Source: Anaerolineae bacterium (GTDB taxonomy: Bacteria; Chloroflexota; Anaerolineae; Aggregatilineales; Phototrophicaceae). From it: a stretch of DNA of 41,558 nt. Location: contig JAJDXR010000085.1 of NCBI GenBank assembly GCA_022823165.1, positions 1 to 41,558 of the forward strand, written 5' to 3'. The notes beneath the pieces are model-generated. The model ran no database searches. It was not told the origin of the DNA and saw only the letters and a list, made by a program, of their open reading frames with translations. Shown here in pieces: positions 23,318 through 31,731 of this stretch. Position 1 is the first letter of the stretch. Every line of letters begins with the position of its first letter. The position numbers and the translations under genes were made by a program.

Positions 23318-25108
23318 ATGACGTCTCTCCCAACCTTCGAATTCGACGCCGTCATCGTCGGCGGCACGCCCGCTGGCATCATGACCGGCATCACCTTGGC
23401 CAAAGCCGGACGCCGTGCCGTCATCCTCGAGCGCGCGGCGCATATCGGCGGCTTGCCCGCCAACGGCCTGGGCGCGACTGACATCGCCACGCGCGGCGCC
23501 ACCGGCGGCCTCTTTCTCGAATTTGTCAACCGCGTCAAACAGCATTACAGCGATACTTACGGACCCGCTTCGCAGCAGGTCAGCGACTGCAGCGACGGCT
23601 ACCGCTTCGAGCCGCATGTCGCCGAGCGGGTCCTGCGCAATATGATCGCCGACTGCGGCGACAAGCTCGAAGTCCGCACGCTGCGCCAATTCGATCACGA
23701 GCCGCGCAACGTCAGCAAGGAAGGCGCTGCCCTGCGTCAGATTCGCATCCTGAATCGTGAAAACGGCGCTGAAGAAATCTACACGGCCTCCGCCTTTGTC
23801 GACGCCACCTACGAAGGCGATTTGGCGGCGGCGGCGGGCGCGCCCTATATGCTGGGGCGCGAGGGCGCGGACGAGTATGGCGAGCCCCGCGCCGGCAAAT
23901 TCTATCAGCGCTGGGGCGCTCCGGTCGATGAATTCTATAGCACCGGGCAAGGCGACAACGCCATCCAGTCCTACAACTATCGCCTGCCGCTAACCAAAGA
24001 CGCCAGCAACATGACCCGCATCGCAAAGCCGGCGGCTTACAATCGCGCCGAATATCTCTCGCTGGTCGACGACGTCAAACTCAACCGTTTCGCGGGGCCG
24101 CCCACGCCCATGGAATTCGACGGCATCGGCGCCATCACCAATATGGTGCGCGTACCCAACGGCAAAGTCGACGGCAACAATCAGCACGCCGCCTTCATCT
24201 CAACCGACCTGCCGGAAGAGAACTGGCCCTACCCCACCGCCAGCTGGGATTGGCGCGATCAATTCGCGCAGCGTTTGCGCGATTACATCCTGGGTCTCTT
24301 CTACTTCGCGCAGAACGACCCCGACCTGCCGGCCGATTTTCGCGAGCGCTGCAGTCGCTGGGGGCTGGCGGCCGACGAATTCCCCGAGAATGGCAACTTC
24401 CCGCGTCAGATTTACGTGCGTGAGGGCCGGCGCATCCGCGGCGACTATCTCTTCACCGCGCATGACGCGCTGTCCAAACGCGGCTCGCGCGAGCATTCGA
24501 CGAGCATCACCGCCAGCCACTACGCGCTGGATTCGCATGCCTGCCACAAGCGCGAACCCGGCCGCCCCCATACCGAAGGTATCTTTACTTACAAGACCAC
24601 GCCTTACTGTGTGCCCTACGGCGTCATTGTGCCGCTGGAAGTCGAGAATCTGCTGGTACCCGTGCCGGCATCGGGGACGCATATCGGCTTCAGCACCCTG
24701 CGCATGGAGCCCTGCTGGATGGCGCTAGGCGAAGCGGCCGGCGTCGCCATCAACGTCAGCCTGGATGAAGGGACGTCCCTGCGCGCCGCCAACGTGGTGG
24801 AGATGCAGCGGCGCTTGCTGAGCGCTGGCGCGGTGCTGAGCTACTACGAAGATGCCGCGCCCGGCGGCGCGCATTACGAGGCGCTGCAATTCTTCGCTCT
24901 GCGCGGCTTCCTGGGCGCGAGCTACCAGGCCGACCTCGACGCGCCTGTCTCGGACGCGGACCGGGCGAATTGGACCGCTTGGGCGAATACGCCCGATTTA
25001 GCCACCTTCAGCGGGACGCGCGGCCAACTACTGGATAAACTCTATAGTGAAGCGCGCCAACGACCGGATGCGGAACAAGCGGCCATTTACGCCCAAACAA
25101 AGGAATAG
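23318..25108 (+). CDS. FAD-dependent oxidoreductase (FAD_oxidored type)
   Basis: The protein has 596 residues. EFDAVIVGGTPAGIMTGITL (about residues 7-26) is the Rossmann FAD site in the GGTPAG variant used by the FAD_oxidored (PF12831) group. RRAVILERAAHIGGLPANGL supplies the acidic ribose ligand and the IGGxxxxG segment. AFVDATYEGDLAAAAGAPYM is the family's D-A-T-Y-E-G-D-L motif. The C-terminal part has ENLLVPVPASGTHIGFSTLR followed by MEPCWMALGEAAG, the second flavin-contact motif. It would oxidise a hydroxyl or CH group of an unknown compound in the cytosol. The adjoining PhyH gene starts directly after its stop. It is a distant paralogue of 26569-28179. Upstream GGAA lies about 7 nt before the ATG. 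Confidence 0.92.
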   Translation: MTSLPTFEFDAVIVGGTPAGIMTGITLAKAGRRAVILERAAHIGGLPANGLGATDIATRGATGGLFLEFVNRVKQHYSDTYGPASQQVSDCSDGYRFEPHVAERVLRNMIADCGDKLEVRTLRQFDHEPRNVSKEGAALRQIRILNRENGAEEIYTASAFVDATYEGDLAAAAGAPYMLGREGADEYGEPRAGKFYQRWGAPVDEFYSTGQGDNAIQSYNYRLPLTKDASNMTRIAKPAAYNRAEYLSLVDDVKLNRFAGPPTPMEFDGIGAITNMVRVPNGKVDGNNQHAAFISTDLPEENWPYPTASWDWRDQFAQRLRDYILGLFYFAQNDPDLPADFRERCSRWGLAADEFPENGNFPRQIYVREGRRIRGDYLFTAHDALSKRGSREHSTSITASHYALDSHACHKREPGRPHTEGIFTYKTTPYCVPYGVIVPLEVENLLVPVPASGTHIGFSTLRMEPCWMALGEAAGVAINVSLDEGTSLRAANVVEMQRRLLSAGAVLSYYEDAAPGGAHYEALQFFALRGFLGASYQADLDAPVSDADRANWTAWANTPDLATFSGTRGQLLDKLYSEARQRPDAEQAAIYAQTKE

Positions 25109-26005
25109 ATGATGGAATTTGTAAAGATTTCCCCAGAACAGAAACGGCAATTCGATGATGAGGGTTACCTGATCATGCGCGAAGCCATCGACAGCGACGC
25201 CGTCTCGGCGCTGATCGAAGCCGGTGACCGCTTGATCGCCTCCGACCGGGAGCTCAATCGCCAGCGCCGGCCCGGCGGCTTGTATGACGGCTTTCGCAAC
25301 TGCGTGTCGATGGACGACGCTTTCCTGCCGCTGATCACCAATCCCAAAGTTTTCTCGATCGTGGCGCAATTGCTCAGCCCCTACCTGTCGCTGCTGACCA
25401 GCCACCTGATTTACCGCGCTCCCGATCCGCCCGGCGCGAGCGGCCAAGCCCGCATCCCCGGCTGGCACCGCGACCATTACATGTCCATGCGCGACCTGGG
25501 AGACCAGCATATTCCGCGACACTCGCTGAAAGTCGCCTATTATCTCACCGACTTGAGCCAGCCGCAGACCGGCGTCACCATGATGGCGGCCGGCAGCAAT
25601 CAGCTCAAAGAGCCAATCGACATTCCCGAGGGCCAGGTTGATCCCGCGACCATGGTGGAGCCGCTGCTGAACCCCGGCGACGCCGTCTTCTTTGAAAACC
25701 GCACCTGGCATGCCGGCGCCGCCAATTTGAGCGATCGCATCCGCAAAGCCGTCATGATTGGCTACAGCTATGACTGGATCACGCCAACGGATTATCGGCA
25801 GCAGGCGCCGGCGCTGGTGGAGAAGCTTTCGCCTATCCAGCGCTATCTCGTGGGTGAACCCGTTGATGACAATCCGAATTTTGATTTCACCGGCGGCGCC
25901 AACCCCATTGACGATTGGTGCGTCGCGAACGGCTATCAATACCGGCCCCAGCAAAGCAAAGACCATGTGCTGGCCGCGGGCGAACCAAGCAAGCCGAGCA
26001 TGTAA
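25109..26005 (+). CDS. Phytanoyl-CoA dioxygenase (PhyH) family Fe(II)/2-oxoglutarate oxygenase
   Basis: The protein has 298 residues. The iron-binding facial triad is visible: His120 and Asp122 in GWHRDHYM, and His201 in ENRTWHAGAAN. Arg210/Arg212 downstream are candidates for 2-oxoglutarate binding. FDDEGYLIMREAIDSDAVSA at the N-terminus is typical of PhyH proteins. Such enzymes hydroxylate an unactivated carbon using O2 and 2-oxoglutarate. The ATG follows the FAD oxidoreductase stop with no gap (a tandem ATGATG, so 25112 is also possible), with AAGGAA just before it. Tight coupling to an FAD oxidoreductase suggests hydroxylation followed by oxidation of one compound. The substrate could be a small metabolite; there is no evidence for phytanoyl-CoA itself. 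Confidence 0.92.
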   Translation: MMEFVKISPEQKRQFDDEGYLIMREAIDSDAVSALIEAGDRLIASDRELNRQRRPGGLYDGFRNCVSMDDAFLPLITNPKVFSIVAQLLSPYLSLLTSHLIYRAPDPPGASGQARIPGWHRDHYMSMRDLGDQHIPRHSLKVAYYLTDLSQPQTGVTMMAAGSNQLKEPIDIPEGQVDPATMVEPLLNPGDAVFFENRTWHAGAANLSDRIRKAVMIGYSYDWITPTDYRQQAPALVEKLSPIQRYLVGEPVDDNPNFDFTGGANPIDDWCVANGYQYRPQQSKDHVLAAGEPSKPSM

Positions 26006-26101
26006 TGGCAGTCTGGCGTAAAGCTACATAAAACAGCGCCCTGGTGGAAGCGCTTAAAGCCCGGTTAGCAGGGGCTATGCTTCAGGCGATTGTGGCATGA
26101 T

Positions 26102-26467
26102 TCAGGAAGATTTGAGCTTTGGCGTTTCAAAATAACTTTCGAGGCGATTCACCGACGCCTGCAAGACTTTCAAATCGCCACGGACGGTATGATGCAAATC
26201 CATGGAGGCATCATATTTTTTGCCGATTTCGCGCAAGTTGCTGTCCTGCATGTCGAACCTGTTTTCGAAATGGTCAAACCTGGTTTCGAGAGCGCCCTGC
26301 CTGGTTTCGAGAGCGCCCTGCCTGGCTTCAACTTTGCCCAGTCTGTCACTCAGTTCTTTGACATCGTCCTTCGTGGCGAGGCGCCGGAAGTAACCGAGCA
26401 AGACAAATACCATGACGACCGCGTTCATCGCCAGCGCCAGCAGAGTGGGAATATTCACTTGATCCAC
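26102..26467 (-). CDS. Small membrane-anchored coiled-coil protein
   Basis: The protein has 121 residues. The N-terminus MDQVNIPTLLALAMNAVVMV followed by FVLLGYF is one transmembrane helix. From about residue 30 a long amphipathic coiled coil follows (KDDVKELSDRLGKVEARQGA), containing two exact copies of the 7-residue heptad GALETRQ/GALETRF. The cytoplasmic coil ends at LESYFETPKLKSS. It resembles many unassigned short membrane-anchored coiled-coil proteins with variable heptad number; no enzymatic motif is present. It is the only minus-strand gene in this stretch, inserted between plus-strand PhyH and FAD oxidoreductase genes, which suggests an independent insertion. Confidence 0.7.
   Translation of the reverse strand: MDQVNIPTLLALAMNAVVMVFVLLGYFRRLATKDDVKELSDRLGKVEARQGALETRQGALETRFDHFENRFDMQDSNLREIGKKYDASMDLHHTVRGDLKVLQASVNRLESYFETPKLKSS
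26280..26321. repeat. 21-bp tandem repeat inside a coiled-coil gene
   Basis: There are two perfect copies of CTGGTTTCGAGAGCGCCCTG plus C, followed by a decayed third copy beginning CTGGCTTCAAC. A 21-bp unit adds exactly one heptad, so copy-number change keeps the frame and the coiled coil. Confidence 0.8.
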
Positions 26468-26539
26468 GAACTAGGCCTTCTTCAGTTTAACTTGCCCTTC
26501 TTCAGATGATTATATTAGACTCTGGACAAATAAGTCAAA

Positions 26540-26554
26540 TGCCGAAACTCGGCA
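26540..26554 (+). promoter_or_regulatory. Short leader hairpin before the second FAD oxidoreductase
   Basis: TGCCGAAACTCGGCA has perfect 6-bp arms and a 3-base loop. It ends 2 bp before the GGAA ribosome site of the gene at 26569. It could be an operator or a translation-modulating stem. Confidence 0.3.
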
Positions 26555-26568
26555 TAGGAAATAGACAC

Positions 26569-28179
26569 ATGAACGAACGGCAATGCGACATTCTAATCGT
26601 TGGCGGCGGCACGGGCGCAATCGGGGCGGCGCTCTCCGCGCTGCGCATGGGCAAGTCGGTCATTATGAGCGAAGAAACCGACTGGATCGGCGGTCAGCTG
26701 ACCCAGCAGGCGGTCCCGCCGGACGAGAATCCCTGGGTAGATCAGTGCGGCGCCACCGCCAGCTACATGCGCTTTTCCGACGGCGTGCGCGATTACTACC
26801 GCCGCAACTACCCGCTGACCGACAAAGCCCGCCATACCATGAACTGGAATCCCGGCCAGGGCAATGTTAGCCGCCTCTGCCACGAGCCGCGGGTGGGGCT
26901 GGCCGTCATTGAAGCCATGCTGGCGCCCTACCGCTCCAGCCTGCAGTTGGACATCCTGCTTTATCATGTGCCGGTGGCGGCCGAGACCGATGGCGACCGC
27001 GTCCTGGCGGTGACACTGGAAGATACGCAATCCGGCGATCAAGTGGTGGTGTCCGCGCCTTACATTCTCGACGCCACCGAGCTGGGCGACCTGCTGGAGC
27101 TGGCGGGCGTCGAATCGATTATCGGCGCGGAGAGCCAGGCGCAGACCGGCGAAATGCACGCGGTCGAGGGCGAGCCAATGCCCTTGGACCAGCAGGCTAT
27201 TTCCTGGTGCTTCGCCATCGACCACCTGGAAGGTGAAGACCACACCATCGACAAGCCGGAAGACTACGACTTCTGGCGCGACTACAAAGCCGACTTCTGG
27301 CCGGACAAGCAATTGAGCTGGTATTATTCCAGCCCACGGACGCTAGAAGCAGTTCATCGCCGAATCTTCCAGACCGATCCCAACAGTAGCTACGTCGAAT
27401 TCCCCGGCGACCTTTGGCATTTCCGCCGCATCCTCTACAAGCAGCACTACCGCGAGGGCGCCTTCGCCAGCGACATCACGCTGGTGAATTGGCCGCAGAT
27501 TGACTACTGGCTCAAGCCGTTGCTGGGCGTGGGCGAAGACGTAAAACAAGCCGCGCTGCGCGAATGCAAGCAGTTGAGCTATGCCCTGCTCTACTGGATG
27601 CAAACCGAAGCGCCCCGCCATGACGGCAAGGGCTACGGCTACCCGGGCCTGCGCTTGCGGCACGATGTGGTGGGCACGACCGACGGCATGGCCAAATACG
27701 TCTACGTGCGCGAGGCGCGGCGCATTTTAGCCGAGTTCACCGTGCTTGAAGAGCATGTCGGCGTGAAGCAGCGCGTCGGGCTCGACACCGCCGAGCAATT
27801 CGACGACAGCGTCGGCATCGGCAGCTACCGCATTGATCTGCATCCCAGTACGGGCTTGCGAACTTACATCGACATCAGCAGCTATCCTTTCCAGATTCCG
27901 CTGGGCGCGCTGATTCCGCAGCGCATCGAGAACCTGCTGCCCGCTTGCAAGAACCTGGGCGTGACGCATATCACCAACGGCTGCTATCGACTGCATCCGG
28001 TCGAGTGGAATATCGGGGAGGCGGCGGGCGCGCTGGCGGCTTACTGCCTGGACAAAGGGCTCAAGCCGCGGCAAGCGCGCAACAGCAAAAGTCATTTGCG
28101 CGATTTTCAGCGGCTGCTGTCGGCAGAGCTTGGCATCCCGCTGGAATGGCCTCCGTATGCTCGGCGCGCTGCGCGCTAA
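26569..28179 (+). CDS. FAD-dependent oxidoreductase (FAD_oxidored type, second copy)
   Basis: The protein has 536 residues. CDILIVGGGTGAIGAALSAL (residues 6-25) is the FAD Rossmann motif. SEETDWIGGQLTQQAVPPDE corresponds to the IGGxxT/S segment with a Q-A-V-P-P-D-E variant. ILDATELGDLLELAGVE is the D-A-T-E-x-G-D-L motif of the family. The C-terminal VTHITNGCYRLHPVEWNIGE and AAGALAAYC form the second flavin-contact region, parallel to MEPCWMALGEAAG in the protein at 23318. The start at 26569 has GGAA 8 nt upstream; an earlier ATG at 26506 would start inside the non-coding leader. It ends a plus-strand set of oxidative enzymes; a hairpin at 28266-28287 follows. The substrate is unknown. Confidence 0.92.
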   Translation: MNERQCDILIVGGGTGAIGAALSALRMGKSVIMSEETDWIGGQLTQQAVPPDENPWVDQCGATASYMRFSDGVRDYYRRNYPLTDKARHTMNWNPGQGNVSRLCHEPRVGLAVIEAMLAPYRSSLQLDILLYHVPVAAETDGDRVLAVTLEDTQSGDQVVVSAPYILDATELGDLLELAGVESIIGAESQAQTGEMHAVEGEPMPLDQQAISWCFAIDHLEGEDHTIDKPEDYDFWRDYKADFWPDKQLSWYYSSPRTLEAVHRRIFQTDPNSSYVEFPGDLWHFRRILYKQHYREGAFASDITLVNWPQIDYWLKPLLGVGEDVKQAALRECKQLSYALLYWMQTEAPRHDGKGYGYPGLRLRHDVVGTTDGMAKYVYVREARRILAEFTVLEEHVGVKQRVGLDTAEQFDDSVGIGSYRIDLHPSTGLRTYIDISSYPFQIPLGALIPQRIENLLPACKNLGVTHITNGCYRLHPVEWNIGEAAGALAAYCLDKGLKPRQARNSKSHLRDFQRLLSAELGIPLEWPPYARRAAR

Positions 28180-28265
28180 AGAGGAGGCGAATCTCTCCGT
28201 CTGACAACACTGGTGTCGCTCGATAAACTCTGCGCCTACAGGCAAACAGCCTTGCGCGCGAGCGA

Positions 28266-28287
28266 GCCGCTGGCTACACCCAGCGGC
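28266..28287 (+). terminator. Possible terminator hairpin after the second FAD oxidoreductase
   Basis: GCCGCTGG and CCAGCGGC pair around a CTACAC loop. Flanking AAACAG (about 28244-28249) and CTGTTT (28288-28293) can extend the fold over a longer distance. Only a weak T-run follows. The rest of the 223-bp spacer 28180-28402 shows nothing clear. Confidence 0.4.
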
Positions 28288-28402
28288 CTGTTTAGGGCAG
28301 GTATAGGGTGCGGATTGGGCGCTTCTGCTGCACAATAGAGGCCAGCCTAGTGAACAGGCATTTCTCGCCGACCAGAAGCGGACCAGCCTTACAAGATCTC
28401 CC

Positions 28403-30013
28403 ATGAAGATTCAACAACTTGCCAGAAACTTGCTCGTGTTATGCGTCTTCAGCTTGGGCTGGGCGGCAATAGCGCAGCCCGGCGACGAACCAATCTTCCG
28501 CGATGTCAGCGCGGCGGCCGGCATCACGGCGACGCACCGCGGCCTCTGGGACGACAAAGAGGCCATGCAAGGCTATCTGGCCATTGGCCAAGCCTGGGGC
28601 GATTACGACCGCGACGGCTGGGTTGATCTATTCGTCACCGGCAACCTCGACCCCAACGCGCTCTATCGCAATCGAGGCGACGGGACGTTTTCATTGTCCG
28701 AGCACTCGCAACAGCTCAGCCTGCCCGATGTGCCCAGCGGCGGCGCCACCTGGGCCGACTATGACAATGACGGCTGGCTCGACCTCTACATCGTGAACTA
28801 TGGCGCCAACCGGCTCTTCCGCAATGAGGGCGGCCACGGCTTTACCGATATCACGCTGGACGCGGGCGTCGGCGATACCGGCAAAGGCGTCTCGGCGGCT
28901 TGGGGGGATTATGACAGCGATGGCTGGCTCGACCTCTACGTGACCAATTGGTCTTGCTTTCCCGAATGCGATCCGGTTGATTTCGGCGCGCAGCAAGACC
29001 GGCTCTATCACAACAACGGCGACGGCAGCTTCACTGATGTGACCGGCAGCCTCGACTACGCCTGGACCCTGGGCGCGGGTTTCGCGCCGACCTTTTTCGA
29101 TTACGATGGCGATGGCGACAGCGATATCTACGTCGTCAACGACAAATTGCAGAACGAAATCGGCAATGTGCTCTGGCGCAACGATGGCGCCGGCTGCGGC
29201 CATTGGTGCTGGACCAATGTGTCAGCCGAAAGCGGCGCTGACCTCCTGATCAATGGCATGGGCGTGGACGCCAGCGATTATGACAACGACGGCGACCTGG
29301 ACCTGTATATCACCGACATGGTCTACCAGATGCACCTGCTGATGAACGACGGCGCCGGCGGCTTCCGCAATCGCGCCCGCTCAACTGGCAGCGCTATCAA
29401 TATGGGTCCGGACAATGGCGTCGGCTGGGGCGCGGTCTTCTTCGACTATGACAACGACGGCTGGCAGGACCTGTATGTAGCCGCCACCAATTATCACCAG
29501 ACCTTCCCCGAGCTCGAAGTCAGCTTCATGAACCCGCGCCCTGACGCCCTTTTCCGCAACGACCGCCACCGCGGCTTCCACGATGTCAGCGTCAACAGCG
29601 GCATAGACGCCGACCTGCCCACGCTGGGCGTGGCTTATGCCGATTATGACCAGGACGGCGACCTCGACCTGGTGACAGGCAACTGGAACAGCGGCTATCG
29701 GCTGCTGCAGAATCAGGGCGGCGACCAGCACTGGCTGTCACTCGATTTGCGCGGCGGCGGCGATGTCAATCGCGATGCGGTGGGCGCGCAGGCGCGCCTC
29801 AAGACGGCCGACGGACTCACGCAGCTGCAGACGGTCAGTATCGGCGCCGGGCTGGGCGGCAATAACCAACTGACGCTGCACTTTGGCTTGGGCGACGCGA
29901 CCGCGGCCGACCTGCACATCCTGTGGCCCAATAGCGTCGAGTGCAGCCTGGACGCTGTGCCGGCCAATCAGCGCCTGCGCGTCGTTTACGGTGTGACGGC
30001 GGGTTGCGGTTAA
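28403..30013 (+). CDS. Secreted FG-GAP/VCBS propeller protein (CRTAC1/UnbV-like)
   Basis: The precursor has 536 residues. The signal peptide MKIQQLARNLLVLCVFSLGW followed by AAIAQ probably precedes cleavage before PGDEP. Seven FG-GAP calcium-binding repeats are visible, each with a D-Y-D-x-D-G core: DYDRDGWVDLFV, DYDNDGWLDLYIV, DYDSDGWLDLYV, DYDGDGDSDIYV, DYDNDGDLDLYI, DYDNDGWQDLYV and DYDQDGDLDLVT. Seven units fit an integrin-like seven-bladed propeller. The C-terminus, LSLDLRGGGDVNRDAVGAQA followed by a LHILWPN strand, is an ASPIC/UnbV domain. Such proteins act at the cell surface or outside it, often beside glycan or polyphenol degradation genes. Convergence with the sulfatase suggests a shared extracellular role. 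There is no catalytic motif. Confidence 0.92.
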   Translation: MKIQQLARNLLVLCVFSLGWAAIAQPGDEPIFRDVSAAAGITATHRGLWDDKEAMQGYLAIGQAWGDYDRDGWVDLFVTGNLDPNALYRNRGDGTFSLSEHSQQLSLPDVPSGGATWADYDNDGWLDLYIVNYGANRLFRNEGGHGFTDITLDAGVGDTGKGVSAAWGDYDSDGWLDLYVTNWSCFPECDPVDFGAQQDRLYHNNGDGSFTDVTGSLDYAWTLGAGFAPTFFDYDGDGDSDIYVVNDKLQNEIGNVLWRNDGAGCGHWCWTNVSAESGADLLINGMGVDASDYDNDGDLDLYITDMVYQMHLLMNDGAGGFRNRARSTGSAINMGPDNGVGWGAVFFDYDNDGWQDLYVAATNYHQTFPELEVSFMNPRPDALFRNDRHRGFHDVSVNSGIDADLPTLGVAYADYDQDGDLDLVTGNWNSGYRLLQNQGGDQHWLSLDLRGGGDVNRDAVGAQARLKTADGLTQLQTVSIGAGLGGNNQLTLHFGLGDATAADLHILWPNSVECSLDAVPANQRLRVVYGVTAGCG

Positions 30014-30024
30014 GAGGCTAAAGA

Positions 30025-30184
30025 TTTGCCACCGAGTACAAAGAGTTAAATTGAGGACACAGAGCTTTCGGGTTCTATTAATCTGATCCTAATGTCTGAA
30101 GGCGGAAGTCGTTGCTGCCATCTGGCTTCAATGAGCAAAACGCTTTACTCTGCGCACTCATTAATACTCGGTGTACTCGGTGGC
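30025..30184. repeat. MITE-like element with CACAGAG inverted arms
   Basis: The left arm (30025-30066) reads TTTGCCACCGAGTACAAAG through GGACACAGAGCT. The right arm (30147-30184) reads ACTCTGCGCACTCATTAATA through TACTCGGTGTACTCGGTGGC. GCCACCGAGTA/TACTCGGTGGC match exactly. About 80 unrelated bases lie between. It lies between the convergent FG-GAP and sulfatase genes and fills most of the 237-bp spacer. Confidence 0.6.
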
Positions 30185-30250
30185 TAGTTTTTCAAATGCC
30201 ATTGCTTTGAACAGGCCCGCTTCTGTGTCAATTGCTTGGATGCGCAGCCA

Positions 30251-31711
30251 CTAGCGCACGTCGGTCTGGTAGGGCACGACATCGCAGGTGCTCTGATACC
30301 AGGTCAGCATGCGCTCGCGCAGGTCGGCGAGGATGCCCGCATAGGCGGGATCATCAATCAGATTGCGCAGTTCGCCCGGGTCGCGGCTCAGATCGTAGAG
30401 TTCATCCGACTCGTACAAGCGGCGCACATATTTATAGTCCTGCGTCCGGCACATGGTCGCTTTGCTGTGCTCGCCGCCTTCGCTGCCCTGCAGCTGTACG
30501 CGCGGCCAGTAGAGCCCGCCGGGATCATAAAATGATGGGCTGTCCTTTTCCATCGCCTGCTCTTCGCCGATCAGACGCCCGCCCTCGCAGTAAACCGCAT
30601 CGCGATGCTCGTCAGTCGCGCCGGCGATCAGCGGCGACAGCGAGCGCCCGAAATGATCATAGCCCGGCTCAATGCCCGACCATTCGTAGGCGGTAGCGGT
30701 GAAATCGATCAGCTCGACCAGTTGATCGCGAACGCCAGGCTGGATTGCTTGCCGCGCCGGCGGCTTGACGATCAGCGGGACGCGCGTCAGGCAGTCCTCG
30801 AAGGTATTCTGCGTTTTTTCCACCAGTCCGTAATCACCGGTGAAGTCGCCATGATCGGAGAAAAAGAAGATGGCGCTGTTGTCATAGAGTCCGCGCTCTT
30901 TCAGGGCATTGACCACCAGGCCGAATTGCGCGTCAACCCGCGCGCACATGCCGTAGTAGACGGCGCGCAACTCGTTAAAGCGCTGCTCGCTCCAGCCCTG
31001 CAGGCCCTGCCGCTGATAGATGCCGGCGGTGAGGCTGGGTTTCGTCGACCAGTCTGGCGTGGGATAGCGCGGCGGAATCAGGTCGCGGTCGATCTGGCTG
31101 AACCAGGGCTCTTCCACTCCATAAGGCGGATGCGGATAGCTCAGCGGCAGGTAGATGCAAAGCGGCTGATTGTCGGGCGCGCTGCGGATCTGCTCAATGG
31201 CGCCCTCCACCATGGCCCAGTCGTTGTCGTAATACGGGTCGTCGTCGCTATCAAGTTTGCCGGCGAAGAACGAATAATAGTTGTCCCCCTCCGGATCGCC
31301 GCGCCAGTCATCGTCGCTGTGCAGATTGGCGCGCGTCGGACGCGGCGTTTCGTATTTGACATCGCAATAGTCAGCGAAGCCGTTCTGGCGCGGCACCAGG
31401 TCGTTCTTGCCGCCCCAAAAGACGAAATAGCCGGCGTCCTTGAGCTTTTTCAGCAGCACCGGTTCATCCGGCTGCAGCATGTGGAACATGGTGCGATGCC
31501 CGCGCGCATGCGGATACCAGCCGGTCATAAAGGAGCAGCGGCTGGGTGTGCAGACAGGATTCTGGCAGAAGGCGTGGCGGAAGGAGACGGCGTCCGACTC
31601 GACGATTTCGTCCAGGTTGGGCGTGACGGCGGCCGGATTGCCCAGGTGACGCATGACATCGCCGCGCCACTGGTCGGGGTTAAAGATGATGATGTGGGGT
31701 TGCTTCGGCAT
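30251..31711 (-). CDS. Cys-type sulfatase
   Basis: The protein has 486 residues. The sulfatase signature CTPSR lies at residues 54-58 in QNPVCTPSRCSFMTGWYPHA; Cys54 would be converted to formylglycine, the catalytic nucleophile. KPQPHIIIFNPDQW-type N-terminus MPKQPHIIIFNPDQWRGD supplies one Asp metal ligand but lacks the usual DD pair. The metal site is completed by IFFFSDHGDFTGDYGLVEKT (about residues 270-290). There is no signal peptide after choosing ATG 31711 (GGA 9 nt upstream), so it appears cytosolic or non-classically exported; the longer ORF adds only 12 unlike residues. It would hydrolyse a sulfate ester of a sugar or glycan, or act as a phosphohydrolase of the same fold. No formylglycine-generating enzyme gene is in the window. 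Confidence 0.92.
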   Translation of the reverse strand: MPKQPHIIIFNPDQWRGDVMRHLGNPAAVTPNLDEIVESDAVSFRHAFCQNPVCTPSRCSFMTGWYPHARGHRTMFHMLQPDEPVLLKKLKDAGYFVFWGGKNDLVPRQNGFADYCDVKYETPRPTRANLHSDDDWRGDPEGDNYYSFFAGKLDSDDDPYYDNDWAMVEGAIEQIRSAPDNQPLCIYLPLSYPHPPYGVEEPWFSQIDRDLIPPRYPTPDWSTKPSLTAGIYQRQGLQGWSEQRFNELRAVYYGMCARVDAQFGLVVNALKERGLYDNSAIFFFSDHGDFTGDYGLVEKTQNTFEDCLTRVPLIVKPPARQAIQPGVRDQLVELIDFTATAYEWSGIEPGYDHFGRSLSPLIAGATDEHRDAVYCEGGRLIGEEQAMEKDSPSFYDPGGLYWPRVQLQGSEGGEHSKATMCRTQDYKYVRRLYESDELYDLSRDPGELRNLIDDPAYAGILADLRERMLTWYQSTCDVVPYQTDVR

Positions 31712-31731
31712 GGCGAGTTCCAATTCGATTG

